Shown here: one piece after another, positions 53,184 through 62,600 of the stretch
How the letters are laid out: the number at the start of each line of letters is the position of its first letter
Position numbering within the stretch: the stretch's first letter is position 1
Assembly: GCF_046097065.1 (NCBI RefSeq)
Contig: NZ_CP175563.1
Location: forward strand, 3,162,001-3,226,000
DNA length: 64,000 nt
Reading direction: 5' to 3'
DNA from: Syntrophus buswellii
GTDB lineage: Bacteria; Desulfobacterota; Syntrophia; Syntrophales; Syntrophaceae
Program-made: the position numbers and the translations under genes
The notes under the pieces: generated by a model
The model's input: the letters and a program-made list of their open reading frames with translations, nothing else
What the model was told of the DNA's origin: nothing
Databases searched by the model: none

Positions 53184-53224
53184 AAGTGACAAGTCCGGTA
53201 AACCGGGCTTGTCACTTTTTTTTT
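53184..53224 (+). terminator. Rho-independent terminator
   Basis: AAGTGACAAG-t-CCGGT, a 2-base loop, ACCGG-g-CTTGTCACTT, then nine T residues to 53224. The stem is 15 base pairs with one mismatch. It ends the 52530 gene and protects it from the convergent kdsB operon. Confidence 0.95.
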
Positions 53225-53264
53225 GTCATTTGGGAAACAACATCGAAGGGATCACAGAGGAGTT

Positions 53265-54008
53265 CTAAACCGCGCGGCCCAGAAGGATCTCCCGGACCCG
53301 GGCCAGCTCTTCCGGGGCGTCCACTTCCACGGAATCATGGAGGGTTTCCACCACCCGGATCCGATAGCCGAATTCCAGGGCGCGCAGCTGTTCCAGCGAT
53401 TCGAGCCGCTCCAGCTTTCCCTCTTCCAGTTCGGTGAAGGTCCGGAGGAAGGATCTCCGGTAGGCGTAAATCCCGTGATGCTTGTAATGGGCGGCGGGAT
53501 GGCGGTCGTCCCGGACGTACGGGATCGTGGACCGGGAGAAATAGAGGGCATTGAAGTCGGAGTCGAACACCACCTTGACGCAGTTGGGGTGGGCGATCTC
53601 CTCCCTGCGTACAATCCGGTAGATCAGGGTCGACATGGGCAGGGAAGGGTCCTCCCGGAGCGGACGGGTCACCTCGTCAATCTGGGACGGCTCAAAAATC
53701 GGCTGATCCCCCTGGACGTTGACGACAATGTCCTCGTCTTCCAGATCCAGCGATTCGACGGCTTCGGCGATGCGGTCCGTTCCGGAGCGATGGCGGCCCG
53801 CCGTCATGATCGCCTTTCCGCCGAATTTTTCCACGGCTTCGAAGATCCGGTCATCATCCGTGGCCACCGCCGCAGCGGAAACAAGGGCCGATTGAAGAAC
53901 CCTCTCATAGACATGCTGAATCATCGGCTTTCCGCAGAGATCGGCCAGGGGCTTTCCCGGAAAGCGGCTTGAAGCGAAGCGGGAAGGGATTATACAGACG
54001 ATTTTCAT
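53265..54008 (-). CDS. kdsB: 3-deoxy-manno-octulosonate cytidylyltransferase (CMP-Kdo synthetase)
   Basis: 247 residues. It activates Kdo, or 8-amino-Kdo in some bacteria, with CTP for lipid A/core assembly. Motifs: CIIPSRFASSRFPGKPLADLCGKPMI at the N-terminus (split: IPSRFASSRFPGKPL), ATDDDRI, VQGDQPIFEP and the metal-binding aspartate region around HHGIYAYRR. Length is normal for the family. It is the last of a three-gene minus-strand operon after hldD (20 bases) and a KdnA-like transaminase, which suggests that its substrate may be the 8-amino sugar. Confidence 0.95.
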   Translation of the reverse strand: MKIVCIIPSRFASSRFPGKPLADLCGKPMIQHVYERVLQSALVSAAAVATDDDRIFEAVEKFGGKAIMTAGRHRSGTDRIAEAVESLDLEDEDIVVNVQGDQPIFEPSQIDEVTRPLREDPSLPMSTLIYRIVRREEIAHPNCVKVVFDSDFNALYFSRSTIPYVRDDRHPAAHYKHHGIYAYRRSFLRTFTELEEGKLERLESLEQLRALEFGYRIRVVETLHDSVEVDAPEELARVREILLGRAV

Positions 54009-54028
54009 GGTGCTTTCAATGTTTCCTT

Positions 54029-55003
54029 TTACAGATAGGGGTTGTCGGCCTGGAGATGATTCTTGACGTAATCGGCCACGGCTTCCTCGAGGGTATGAAA
54101 ATCGGCCCCCAGGCCGGCCGCCTGAAGCTTTTCCATCCGCGCCTCGGTGAAATACTGGTACTGCCCGCGGAGAGACTCCGGCATATCAATGTAATCGATC
54201 TGAGGCGGCAGGTTCATCGCCGAAAAAACGGCCTCCACCAGGTCGTTCCAGGTTCGCGCCCGGCCGGTGCCCAGGTTGAAGATCCCGTTGATTTCGGGAT
54301 GCCGGACAAACGCCCAGAGAACGTCCACACAGTCCTTCACATAAACGAAGTCCCGTTTCTGCCCCCCGTCGGTGTAATCGGGGGAATGGGACTTGAAAAG
54401 GCGCACCCGCCCCGTATCCATAATCTGGCGGAAGGACTTGAAGACCACGCTGGTCATGTCGCCCTTGTGGTATTCGTTGGGTCCGAAGACATTGAAGAAC
54501 TTGACCCCCGCCATCCGGTCGATCAATCCCCGCCGGATGGCCCATTGGTCGAAGAGCTGCTTGGAATAGCCGTACATGTTGATCGGCCGGAGCCGGTCGA
54601 TCCCATCCAGGTCGTCGTCGAATCCCTGGGATCCGTTTCCGTAGGTGGCCGCGGAGCTGGCGTAGACAAACCGGATGTCATGGCTGAGCGCCCACTGGGC
54701 CAGGTCGCAGGTATAGTGGAAGTTGTTCTCCATGAGGTAGTCGGCGTCCCGCTCCGTCGTGGACGAGCAGGCTCCCAGATGAACCACGGCCTCGATGTTG
54801 TCCGCCGAAAGAATATCCTCGTCCAGCATATGCCGGAAATCTTCCTTGTGGACATAGTCGGCATAGCTCCGATTGACCAGGTTTTTCCACTTTTCCGTCT
54901 CTCCCAGATTGTCCACGATCAGGATGTCGTTGATGCCTTCCGAATTCAGTTTCCAGACGAAGGCGCTGCCGATGAAACCGGCCCCGCCGGTGACGATATA
55001 CAC
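54029..55003 (-). CDS. hldD: ADP-L-glycero-D-manno-heptose 6-epimerase
   Basis: 324 residues from a GTG at 55003, placed by AAGGAG 8 bases upstream; the extended frame to 55054 overlaps the previous gene. Rossmann motif VTGGAGFIGSAFVWKLN; the catalytic tyrosine is in MYGYSKQLFD; FFNVFGPNEYHKGDM is characteristic of HldD. It makes the heptose donor for the LPS inner core using bound NADP. It is central in the transaminase-hldD-kdsB operon, linking heptose and Kdo supply for the same core. Confidence 0.93.
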   Translation of the reverse strand: MYIVTGGAGFIGSAFVWKLNSEGINDILIVDNLGETEKWKNLVNRSYADYVHKEDFRHMLDEDILSADNIEAVVHLGACSSTTERDADYLMENNFHYTCDLAQWALSHDIRFVYASSAATYGNGSQGFDDDLDGIDRLRPINMYGYSKQLFDQWAIRRGLIDRMAGVKFFNVFGPNEYHKGDMTSVVFKSFRQIMDTGRVRLFKSHSPDYTDGGQKRDFVYVKDCVDVLWAFVRHPEINGIFNLGTGRARTWNDLVEAVFSAMNLPPQIDYIDMPESLRGQYQYFTEARMEKLQAAGLGADFHTLEEAVADYVKNHLQADNPYL

Positions 55004-55028
55004 GATGCGTTCTCCTTGATGTCTAAGG

Positions 55029-56231
55029 TTACAGGACGTCGGCGGCCTTTTCAATCGCCTGCCGAATCGCCGCCAGCCGCTCTTGGGGCATCCGGATGTT
55101 GATCCCCATGACCAGGGTGCGGCCCAGAAGATCCTCCGCCTGTGGGATGTCCTGCCGATCGTATCTCACGGTTCGCCCGTTCATGGGGCTGGAAAAGGGG
55201 AACTTCTTCGAATTGGCCGTCGACTGCGACAGGAAGTGCTCCCAGTTCGGCAGGTAATGCCAGGCGTTTCTTTTGTAGCAGACCGTATCGACACCTCCGG
55301 CGGCGAGGGCCTGCTGGAATTTCTCCGCCGTACCTTCATCGGGAAGATTGAAGGCCAGGAAGGTGGCCGTATCGCCCTGGGGATCGACAAGCTCCCGGAA
55401 CGTGACCCCTTTCGCAGACGACAGCATGCCCTTGATCGCGGCTTTGTTTTTTTTCTGTTCGGCGATCATGGCATCGACTTTCCGCAGCTGGGCCAGGCCA
55501 ATGGCCCCCTGGAGCTCATTCATCCGGTAATTGAAGCCCAGGATCGACCGCCCCTCCATGGCCCGGCTGACCTTGGGATTGTGGTCATGGCCGTGATCAT
55601 GATACTCATCGGACCGATGGTAGAGGGTTTCGCTGTTTGTGATCACCATGCCGCCTTCGCCGGTGGTCATGGTTTTATAGTAATCAAAGCTGAAGATTCC
55701 CATGTCGCCGAAGGTGCCCAGCTTTTTCCCCGAGAAAGAACCCCCGCATCCCTGAGCGTTGTCCTCCAGGACGAGGAGGTTGTGCCGGCGGGCCGTTTCC
55801 AGGATTTTGTCGATGCGGGCTCCGGAGCCGCACATATGCACCGGAACAACCGCTTTGGTATAAGGAGACATTTTGCGTTCCATGTCGGCGGGATCCATGT
55901 TGAGGGTTTCATCGATATCCGTCATCACGGGGATCGCCCCGACTTCAAGGACCGCCTCCCAGGTCGCCAGAAAGGTGAAGGCGGGAACGAGGACTTCATC
56001 GCCGGGTCCGACATCCAGAGCGGTGAGGGCGATCTTGAGGGCCGAGGATCCCGACGTGACCCCCAGGGCATATCCCGCGCCGCAGTATCGGGCAAATTCC
56101 TCTTCAAACTGCCGGACCTTGAAAACACCTCTCCGTTCGCTGTCAAAACCGTAGCGCATGAGGACGCCCGTCTCCATGACCTCCATAACTTCCTTGAGTT
56201 CTTCCGGGCCCATCAGTTCAAAACCGGGCAT
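55029..56231 (-). CDS. kdnA: DegT/DnrJ-family aminotransferase, probable 8-amino-Kdo transaminase
   Basis: 400 residues from the ATG at 56231 (AGGGAGG upstream). PLP enzyme of the DegT/DnrJ/EryC1 family; the lysine that binds PLP is Lys 186 in FDYYKTMTTGEGG. The N-terminus MPGFELMGPEELKEV and GVLMRYGFDSERRGVFK closely resemble Shewanella KdnA, which aminates C8 of oxidised Kdo to make 8-amino-Kdo. Co-location with kdsB repeats the Shewanella arrangement. The partner dehydrogenase KdnB is not in this window. If not KdnA, it is another sugar aminotransferase for LPS. Confidence 0.78.
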   Translation of the reverse strand: MPGFELMGPEELKEVMEVMETGVLMRYGFDSERRGVFKVRQFEEEFARYCGAGYALGVTSGSSALKIALTALDVGPGDEVLVPAFTFLATWEAVLEVGAIPVMTDIDETLNMDPADMERKMSPYTKAVVPVHMCGSGARIDKILETARRHNLLVLEDNAQGCGGSFSGKKLGTFGDMGIFSFDYYKTMTTGEGGMVITNSETLYHRSDEYHDHGHDHNPKVSRAMEGRSILGFNYRMNELQGAIGLAQLRKVDAMIAEQKKNKAAIKGMLSSAKGVTFRELVDPQGDTATFLAFNLPDEGTAEKFQQALAAGGVDTVCYKRNAWHYLPNWEHFLSQSTANSKKFPFSSPMNGRTVRYDRQDIPQAEDLLGRTLVMGINIRMPQERLAAIRQAIEKAADVL

Positions 56232-56308
56232 GATCAAACCTCCCTGCATAATATTCCCTTGCGAATTTACTGGAAAATAAGTTTCCGCAGGAGGAAAGTC
56301 AAGTTCTT

Positions 56309-56734
56309 TTATGGAAGGGATGACCGGGCTCTGTGGCAGGCCGGCGGCGAAAAATCCGGCAAAGTTCTTGCAAATACTCGTGCCTTACCCGGACGTTCAG
56401 GAATGAAACGTCCATTTATCCGCTTCTGACAAGCGGCAAGGCCGCCGGATCCGGTCCCGGAGCACAGGGAACGAAATCGAGGCCGGCCTGTCCGCGATAC
56501 CGAACGTTTTGCCTGCTCCAACATTGACAAGATTTGTTTTTTTTTCGATATAATCTGTGATATAAGTGTTTCTGCTGTTTTTTCATCATGTTCACGCTGG
56601 GTTGGCACAATGAAACGTCGAATGATTTTTTTACTTGCAGCATCAAAATCCTCCCTTCGCTCATTCAACTTCTTTACGGAATATTTTACGCGGTCATTAT
56701 CGGGCTTGTCGAAGACGACCGGCTCATTTTTCAT
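56309..56734 (-). CDS. Doubtful small hypothetical protein
   Basis: A 141-codon frame from an ATG at 56734. Residues 1-about 75 look protein-like (VKYSVKKLNERREDFDAASKK, a charged helix), while the rest turns basic and serine/arginine-rich as in non-coding frames. No ribosome site is evident and an opposing promoter-like sequence lies inside. It may be the decayed remains of a gene or chance. Confidence 0.25.
   Translation of the reverse strand: MKNEPVVFDKPDNDRVKYSVKKLNERREDFDAASKKIIRRFIVPTQREHDEKTAETLISQIISKKKQILSMLEQAKRSVSRTGRPRFRSLCSGTGSGGLAACQKRINGRFIPERPGKARVFARTLPDFSPPACHRARSSLP
56524..56554 (+). promoter_or_regulatory. Candidate sigma-70 promoter upstream of the T6SS genes
   Basis: TTGACA (56524-56529) and TATAAT (56549-56554) both match consensus perfectly, with a 19-base, T-rich spacer that is longer than the ideal 17. 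It points toward tssH, 365 bases downstream. The 56555-56918 stretch has no accepted gene. Confidence 0.4.
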
Positions 56735-56918
56735 GCAAGCACCTGATATCGGGGATTTGCATAAAAGAGAGCCGGACAGGAACCCGATTCCATGGCTGCA
56801 GTCCCCGCGAACCCGGCGACGGAAACGGGAAAGCGGGAGCATGTCGACACGGGCACGCCTCTTGAGCCCATATCCACGGGATCTTCACATCAACCCCACC
56901 TAAAGGAGATCAAACAGC

Positions 56919-59516
56919 ATGCTGATCGAAAAGTTTTCGGTAAAAGCCCAGGACAGCATTGAAAGCGCCTGCCGGCTTGCAGTGAAAAAGGATCACGAGC
57001 ATGTCACGCCCTGGCACATGCTTTCCGCGCTGCTCCAACCCGACGATGATCTCATTCGAAGCTATCTTTCCCGGACATCCATCGATCTGGAGGCCCTCGG
57101 GGCGAGGGTGGACGGCAAACTGCTCACTCAGCCGAAGGGCAGGGAAGGCACTTCGCAGACCCCCATCAACCGCGACCTGGAAAAAGTGTTCATCCTCGCC
57201 GAGGAGGCAAGCCAGAGGGCCGGGGCTAAATACATCGGCATCCACCACATCGTTCTGGGCATGCTCGCTCTGGAAGAAATCTCCGAAGCCTTTGCCGATG
57301 CCGGCGCGGATCAGCCTGAGCTCGAAGCCCTGCTCCAGCAGCCGCCAAGAAGCCTGTTTTCGGGAGGCGAAAGCGGATCCGGCGATTTTGAGTACCTGGC
57401 CCGATACACCCAGGATCTTACGGAACGGGCCCGCCGGGGCGGCCTGGATCCCGTCATCGGGCGGGATCAGGAAGTTCGGCTCACCATCCAGATTCTCAGC
57501 CGCCGGCTCAAGAACAACCCCATCATCATCGGAGAACCGGGGGTCGGCAAGACCGCCATCGTAGAGGGCCTGGCCCAGCGGATTGTGCGGGGAGATGTCC
57601 CCGAAGACCTGAAATCGGCGTCGATTCTTTCCCTTGACATGGGACAGCTCATCGCCGGGGCAAAATACCGGGGCGAATTCGAGGAGCGCTTCAAACGGCT
57701 GCTGCAGGAAGTCTCCGATGCCGGCAACGTGATTCTCTTCATCGATGAAATTCACATGCTCATCGGCGCCGGCGGCTCGGAAGGCGCCATGGACGCGGCC
57801 AACCTGATCAAGCCCGCCTTGTCCCGGGGTGAAATCCGCTGCATCGGGGCGACCACCCTGGAGGAATATCGAAAGCACATCGAGAAGGATACCGCCTTGA
57901 TGCGCCGCTTTCAGGTCGTAATGGTCGACGAGCCGAGCCTTGACGAAACCATCACGATCCTGCGCGGAATCAAGGAAAAATACGAAGTCCATCATGGGGT
58001 CCAGATCCTGGACGCCGCCCTTGCGGCGGCGGCCAAGCTTTCCAACCGCTACATCACGGACCGGTTTCTTCCCGACAAGGCCGTGGATCTCATCGACCAG
58101 GCGGCGGCTTCCCTGCGCATCGGCCTTTCGTCAAAACCCGAAGAACTCGAGCAGATGGACCACCGGATCGTCAACCTCGAAATTGAGATCCGGGCTCTGG
58201 AACATGAATCGGACTCCAACACGGCCGAACGCCTTGGCCACCTGCAGCGGGAGATGGAAGAGCTCAGGGAAAGGAGCCGCCAGCTGACGGAACAATGGGA
58301 AAAGGAAAGGAAGGCCCTGGCGGAGATTCAGAAGGCAAAGAAAAACCTGGAGGCGGCCAACCAGGAAATGGAGCAGAAGATCCGGGAAGAAGATTTCTCC
58401 CGGGTTGCCGAACTGCAGTACAAAGTGATCCCGGAGTGCAACAGGATCCTGGCGGAATACGCCGATGTGGATCTTTCCGGCCGGAACTTCCTGCGCAGGA
58501 CCATTTCGGAAGACGACATCGCCGATACGGTTTCCAGGCTGACCCACATCCCCGTCTCCAAGCTCCTCGGATCCGAAATCGACAAGCTGCTGCACCTGGA
58601 AGATCATCTGCGCCAGCGGGTTGTCGGCCAGGACCATGTCCTTTCAACCATCGCCAAGGCCATCCGGCGCTCCCGGGCCGGTGTACAGAACCCGAACCGC
58701 CCCATCGCCTCCTTCCTGATGCTCGGCCCCACGGGCGTGGGGAAAACGGAGGTATGCAAAACCCTGGCGGAGTTTCTCTTCGACGACGAGCGCTCACTGA
58801 TCCGGATCGACATGAGCGAATTCATGGAGAAGCATTCCGTGGCCCGCCTGGTCGGGGCCCCCCCGGGCTATGTCGGCTATGAAGAAGGCGGCGTCCTGAC
58901 CAACAGCGTTCGGCGCAAACCCTACAGCGTGATCCTCTTCGACGAGGTTGAAAAGGGCCATGCCGACGTGTTCAACCTTTTCCTGCAGCTTCTTGATGAC
59001 GGACGCCTGACGGACAGCCAGGGACAGACGGTGAATTTTGCCAACACGGTGGTGCTCATGACCTCCAATCTCGGATCGGAAAGCATTCAGCCCGCCGAAA
59101 CGGAGGAGGAAATCCAGGAGATGAACGCGGCGATCATGAGGGCCGTGCGCTCCCATTTCCGTCCGGAATTCATCAACCGCCTGGACGATATCCTCGTTTT
59201 CAAGCAGCTGACCATCGAAGGCATGAAAACCATCGCCGATATTCAGCTCAAGCGCCTTGCCAGGCTGCTGAGGGAACAGGGCATCTCCCTGGAGTTCAAG
59301 GAGGAGGCGCTGACCCTCCTGGCTCAACTGGGCTTTAACCCCCTGATGGGCGCCCGGCCTTTGAATCGCGTCATCCAGACGCATCTCCAGGACCCCCTGG
59401 CCGAAGACATCATCTCCGGCAAAATCCAGCCGGGAGATACCGTCTGCATCTCCGTCGACGGGGGGCAACTGGTCATAAAGACGGTCGGCGTTGCAGAACC
59501 GCAGGGCGAGCATTAA
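56919..59516 (+). CDS. tssH: Type VI secretion ATPase TssH (ClpV), ClpB-like
   Basis: 865 residues. N-terminal Clp repeat domain (1-150), AAA domain 1 with GEPGVGKTAIVEGLA (about 205) and DEIHMLIGAGG, a middle coiled-coil (about 405-520) and AAA domain 2 with GPTGVGKTEVCKTL (about 602). Many stretches, such as GAKYRGEFEERFKRLL and ALMRRFQ, follow ClpB closely. I call it TssH because tssM and tssJ come next; it would disassemble the contracted sheath. AAAGGAG precedes the ATG by 8-9 bases. A free chaperone ClpB role cannot be excluded on sequence alone. Confidence 0.85.
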   Translation: MLIEKFSVKAQDSIESACRLAVKKDHEHVTPWHMLSALLQPDDDLIRSYLSRTSIDLEALGARVDGKLLTQPKGREGTSQTPINRDLEKVFILAEEASQRAGAKYIGIHHIVLGMLALEEISEAFADAGADQPELEALLQQPPRSLFSGGESGSGDFEYLARYTQDLTERARRGGLDPVIGRDQEVRLTIQILSRRLKNNPIIIGEPGVGKTAIVEGLAQRIVRGDVPEDLKSASILSLDMGQLIAGAKYRGEFEERFKRLLQEVSDAGNVILFIDEIHMLIGAGGSEGAMDAANLIKPALSRGEIRCIGATTLEEYRKHIEKDTALMRRFQVVMVDEPSLDETITILRGIKEKYEVHHGVQILDAALAAAAKLSNRYITDRFLPDKAVDLIDQAAASLRIGLSSKPEELEQMDHRIVNLEIEIRALEHESDSNTAERLGHLQREMEELRERSRQLTEQWEKERKALAEIQKAKKNLEAANQEMEQKIREEDFSRVAELQYKVIPECNRILAEYADVDLSGRNFLRRTISEDDIADTVSRLTHIPVSKLLGSEIDKLLHLEDHLRQRVVGQDHVLSTIAKAIRRSRAGVQNPNRPIASFLMLGPTGVGKTEVCKTLAEFLFDDERSLIRIDMSEFMEKHSVARLVGAPPGYVGYEEGGVLTNSVRRKPYSVILFDEVEKGHADVFNLFLQLLDDGRLTDSQGQTVNFANTVVLMTSNLGSESIQPAETEEEIQEMNAAIMRAVRSHFRPEFINRLDDILVFKQLTIEGMKTIADIQLKRLARLLREQGISLEFKEEALTLLAQLGFNPLMGARPLNRVIQTHLQDPLAEDIISGKIQPGDTVCISVDGGQLVIKTVGVAEPQGEH

Positions 59517-59611
59517 GTTTCCGGCTCCTGCAGCCGGATGATCGGCATCATCATCGCGTTTCAGGCAGGACTCGGAGCCTGTTTTCATCAGCTCATGAAG
59601 GTGGATATTCT

Positions 59612-62600
59612 ATGGATTCGCTTTCCCGGATAACCGGATATGTCCGGAATTTCTTCACACTGGACAACTGGCCGACTCTTCTCGCCATTCTTGCGGCACT
59701 GGTTTTGTTGATCCTGGTGGGGCTGCTCGTCTATTACCGGATCAGAAAACGCCGCCATCCGGGCACCCTGGAGATCAAGGCCGGGTCCTCCGCGGAGCGG
59801 AAAGCCCTGAAGAAGGAGATGCCCGCTTCGAGTCTTACCGGAATATGGAAGGAATTTCTGAAAGCAATCCCCTGGTCGATCAGGCCGAATATCATGACCT
59901 ATGAGCACTTCATCGTGTTCGGGCAGGCCGGCTCGGGAAAAAGCACCCTGATTGACCGTTACACGGACTGGCAGGGGCATGCGCGGCAGTTTTATCCAAG
60001 CTTCACCGCAAACCCCCTGCTGCAGATCTACCTCGGGTCAAAGGTCCTGGTTCAGGAAATACCGGCGTCCCTGCTGGACGATACATCAGAGGCTGCCCGC
60101 CGGGCCCTGCTGAAACTTTGGAAACCCCTCTTCAGGAGAAGGAAACCCACCGTGGTCATTGCCTTAAACGCCATGGAGCTTTCGCCGGACGAACCGGGCC
60201 ACCTGGAATCTCTCCGGCAGAAGGCGCAGATGATCCGGGGGAAAATCAACCTGCTCGGACAGATCTGTAAAAAACCGATCCCCGTGCGCCTTGTCCTGAC
60301 CCATCTGGACCAATTCGAGGGATTCCTGGAATTTTCCAGGTTTCTGGCCCAGGGCAACATCCCCCTGAAGCTCGAATGGCCCTCGGCAGGCGGGGACAGG
60401 GACCGTTCCGGAAGCCCCGGAACTCCCGTTGAAGGACAGAGGCAGGATCCCACTGCCAGAACGGATCGTTATGATCTCTCCGGATGTCTGGATCCCTGCG
60501 AAGAACACCTGACCCGCGCGCTGATCTCGCTTCCGGCGGACCAGTACCTCAGGGCGATGACCTTTCTCTGCCAGGCTCCGAGAGTTTTTCAGGATCTCTC
60601 CCTGTTTGTCAGAAGCCTTCAGGAAGCTGACCCCCTGTCGCTGGAACCGGAGATCACCGGTTTCTACCTGACATCACAGGCTGAAGAGAATCTCCCCGTC
60701 CTGAATCCCTTCGCCCCCCTGCTGACGGCGGAGGAAATTTCAAAAATCGACCCGCATCGCAGGCACCGGCTGGCAGCAGCCGCCATAGGCCTGGCGGGAC
60801 TGCTTTTTTTCGGGGCGGCATACTTTCACGGGCGAAGCCTGATCGTCGAGCGACAGCGAGGCCTGGACCGCGTGGAGACGGATCCCCCCGCCCGATATGA
60901 TCAGCGGATGCACGAGCTTCTGCCCGCAGTCTATGCGGATCAGCACCCCGTCACCAAAGTTCTGCCCGATTTTTTTTCATCACGGAACAGGGAAATCACG
61001 CATCGCTCCATGGAAAACATCCGCGAGCTTTATCTGCTTCCGGAACTGGACAGGCTGGCCACAGAAATGGCGGCCAAGCCGCAGACTCCGACGGGCGCGG
61101 TCATCACCATCCATGGCTTTGAGCATTACTACAAGGGCAGCATTCATGCCGCCCAGGACAGGGCCGTCTATCTGCTGGCCTTGATCTATGCCACACGGGA
61201 CAACGATCTGGGGCAGCTCATTCAGCAAAATCCCACCTCCTGGTCAAAAATCCTTAATTTGCCAAGAACCATGATCGAGGACTACGTCCACAACAATGTT
61301 TCGTCCTCCGATGTTTCCCTGGCCGGGAAGAAGCTTTCCTTCCGTCAGTCCCATGGCGCCGTGGATGATCCCAACCGCTGGATGGCGTACTTCAGGGAAA
61401 TCCGCCGTTTCTGCCAGCAGCCGTTCATGAGCAGGATGGAATTCGAAAAGCTCCAGAAGGACACGGAGCAATTTCTCGGAGTGATCCAGCAGATGGAGCT
61501 TTACGACCTCACGGTCCGGCTGGCGAAGCTGCTGAAAAAAGAGGTCCCGCCGGATATCCACCTGGATATGATCGTGATCCAGGAATCCGAACTCCGGCAG
61601 GAGGCGATCAAAAATTCCCTGAACTTCATCAAGAACTCCAGCATGAATTATCCTGAGACGGCGCCGGGTTCCGGATTGGCCGGCCTGCTCGAAAACCTCA
61701 AGGTGATGCTCAGTTACAAGGATCCCCGGGCCGAAAAAGACTGGACCTTCCGTTTTTCCCTGGGCGGCGAAGACTTCAGCCTCAGCGCCGGACAGTGGAA
61801 AGACCTCATCAACCGCAGCAGGATCAACGCGTTTCTACGGGACTTTGTGAATCAGCATCAGCGCCAGGACGGCCTGCTCTTTTTTCCGTCGGACCAGGAG
61901 TTTGATGACCTCATCATGAACCCGTCCAATGACGGACGCTTCCTGTTCATCGGTTCAGCGCGAGTGGACGGCAGATTTACGAGGGATGCCGTCGAAAAAA
62001 GGGTGCGGCCGATCTTGTCGGAACTTCCCGCGCTCATAGAGAGTCTGCCGATAGACCCCCAGGGCAAAAAGCATGTTACGAATTTCCTTCTCAAGGAAGT
62101 TGACATCTACGGACGTCGCTATGCCCAGTCCTACCGAAGGTATTACATGGAATTCGACATCAAGGCCGGATCCCCGGGGGCACTCCGCTTTGTATTGAGC
62201 CAGATGGTCCTTCCCTCGTCACCCCTCCGGGAGGTGCTGGTGAGCATACAGGATAATATCCGGATTGATCCCGGTACGAATGAATACATGCAGATTTTTT
62301 CCCGGCATCTATCGGAATTCGATTTCATCAAGCGCCTCATGGGCGAGCAGAAGGGAACCTTTCCGGAGCTGGATCGATACAAAGCCCTGATGGAGCAGAT
62401 GCTGGCGGATATCCAGGAACAGCAGGGACAGGGTGAAAAGCGGGACAAGGAGGAATCTCATGCCCTGCTCAAAAACCGCCTGTCTCCCCTCGGCCGGATC
62501 GCGTTTGCAATCCTCGACCAGGAAAAGGACTCCTACGTGAACCTGGTGAAGCGCTGGCTTGAGAGTGTCGCCGTGCCCCGCCCCTGGCAGGACATTTTTC

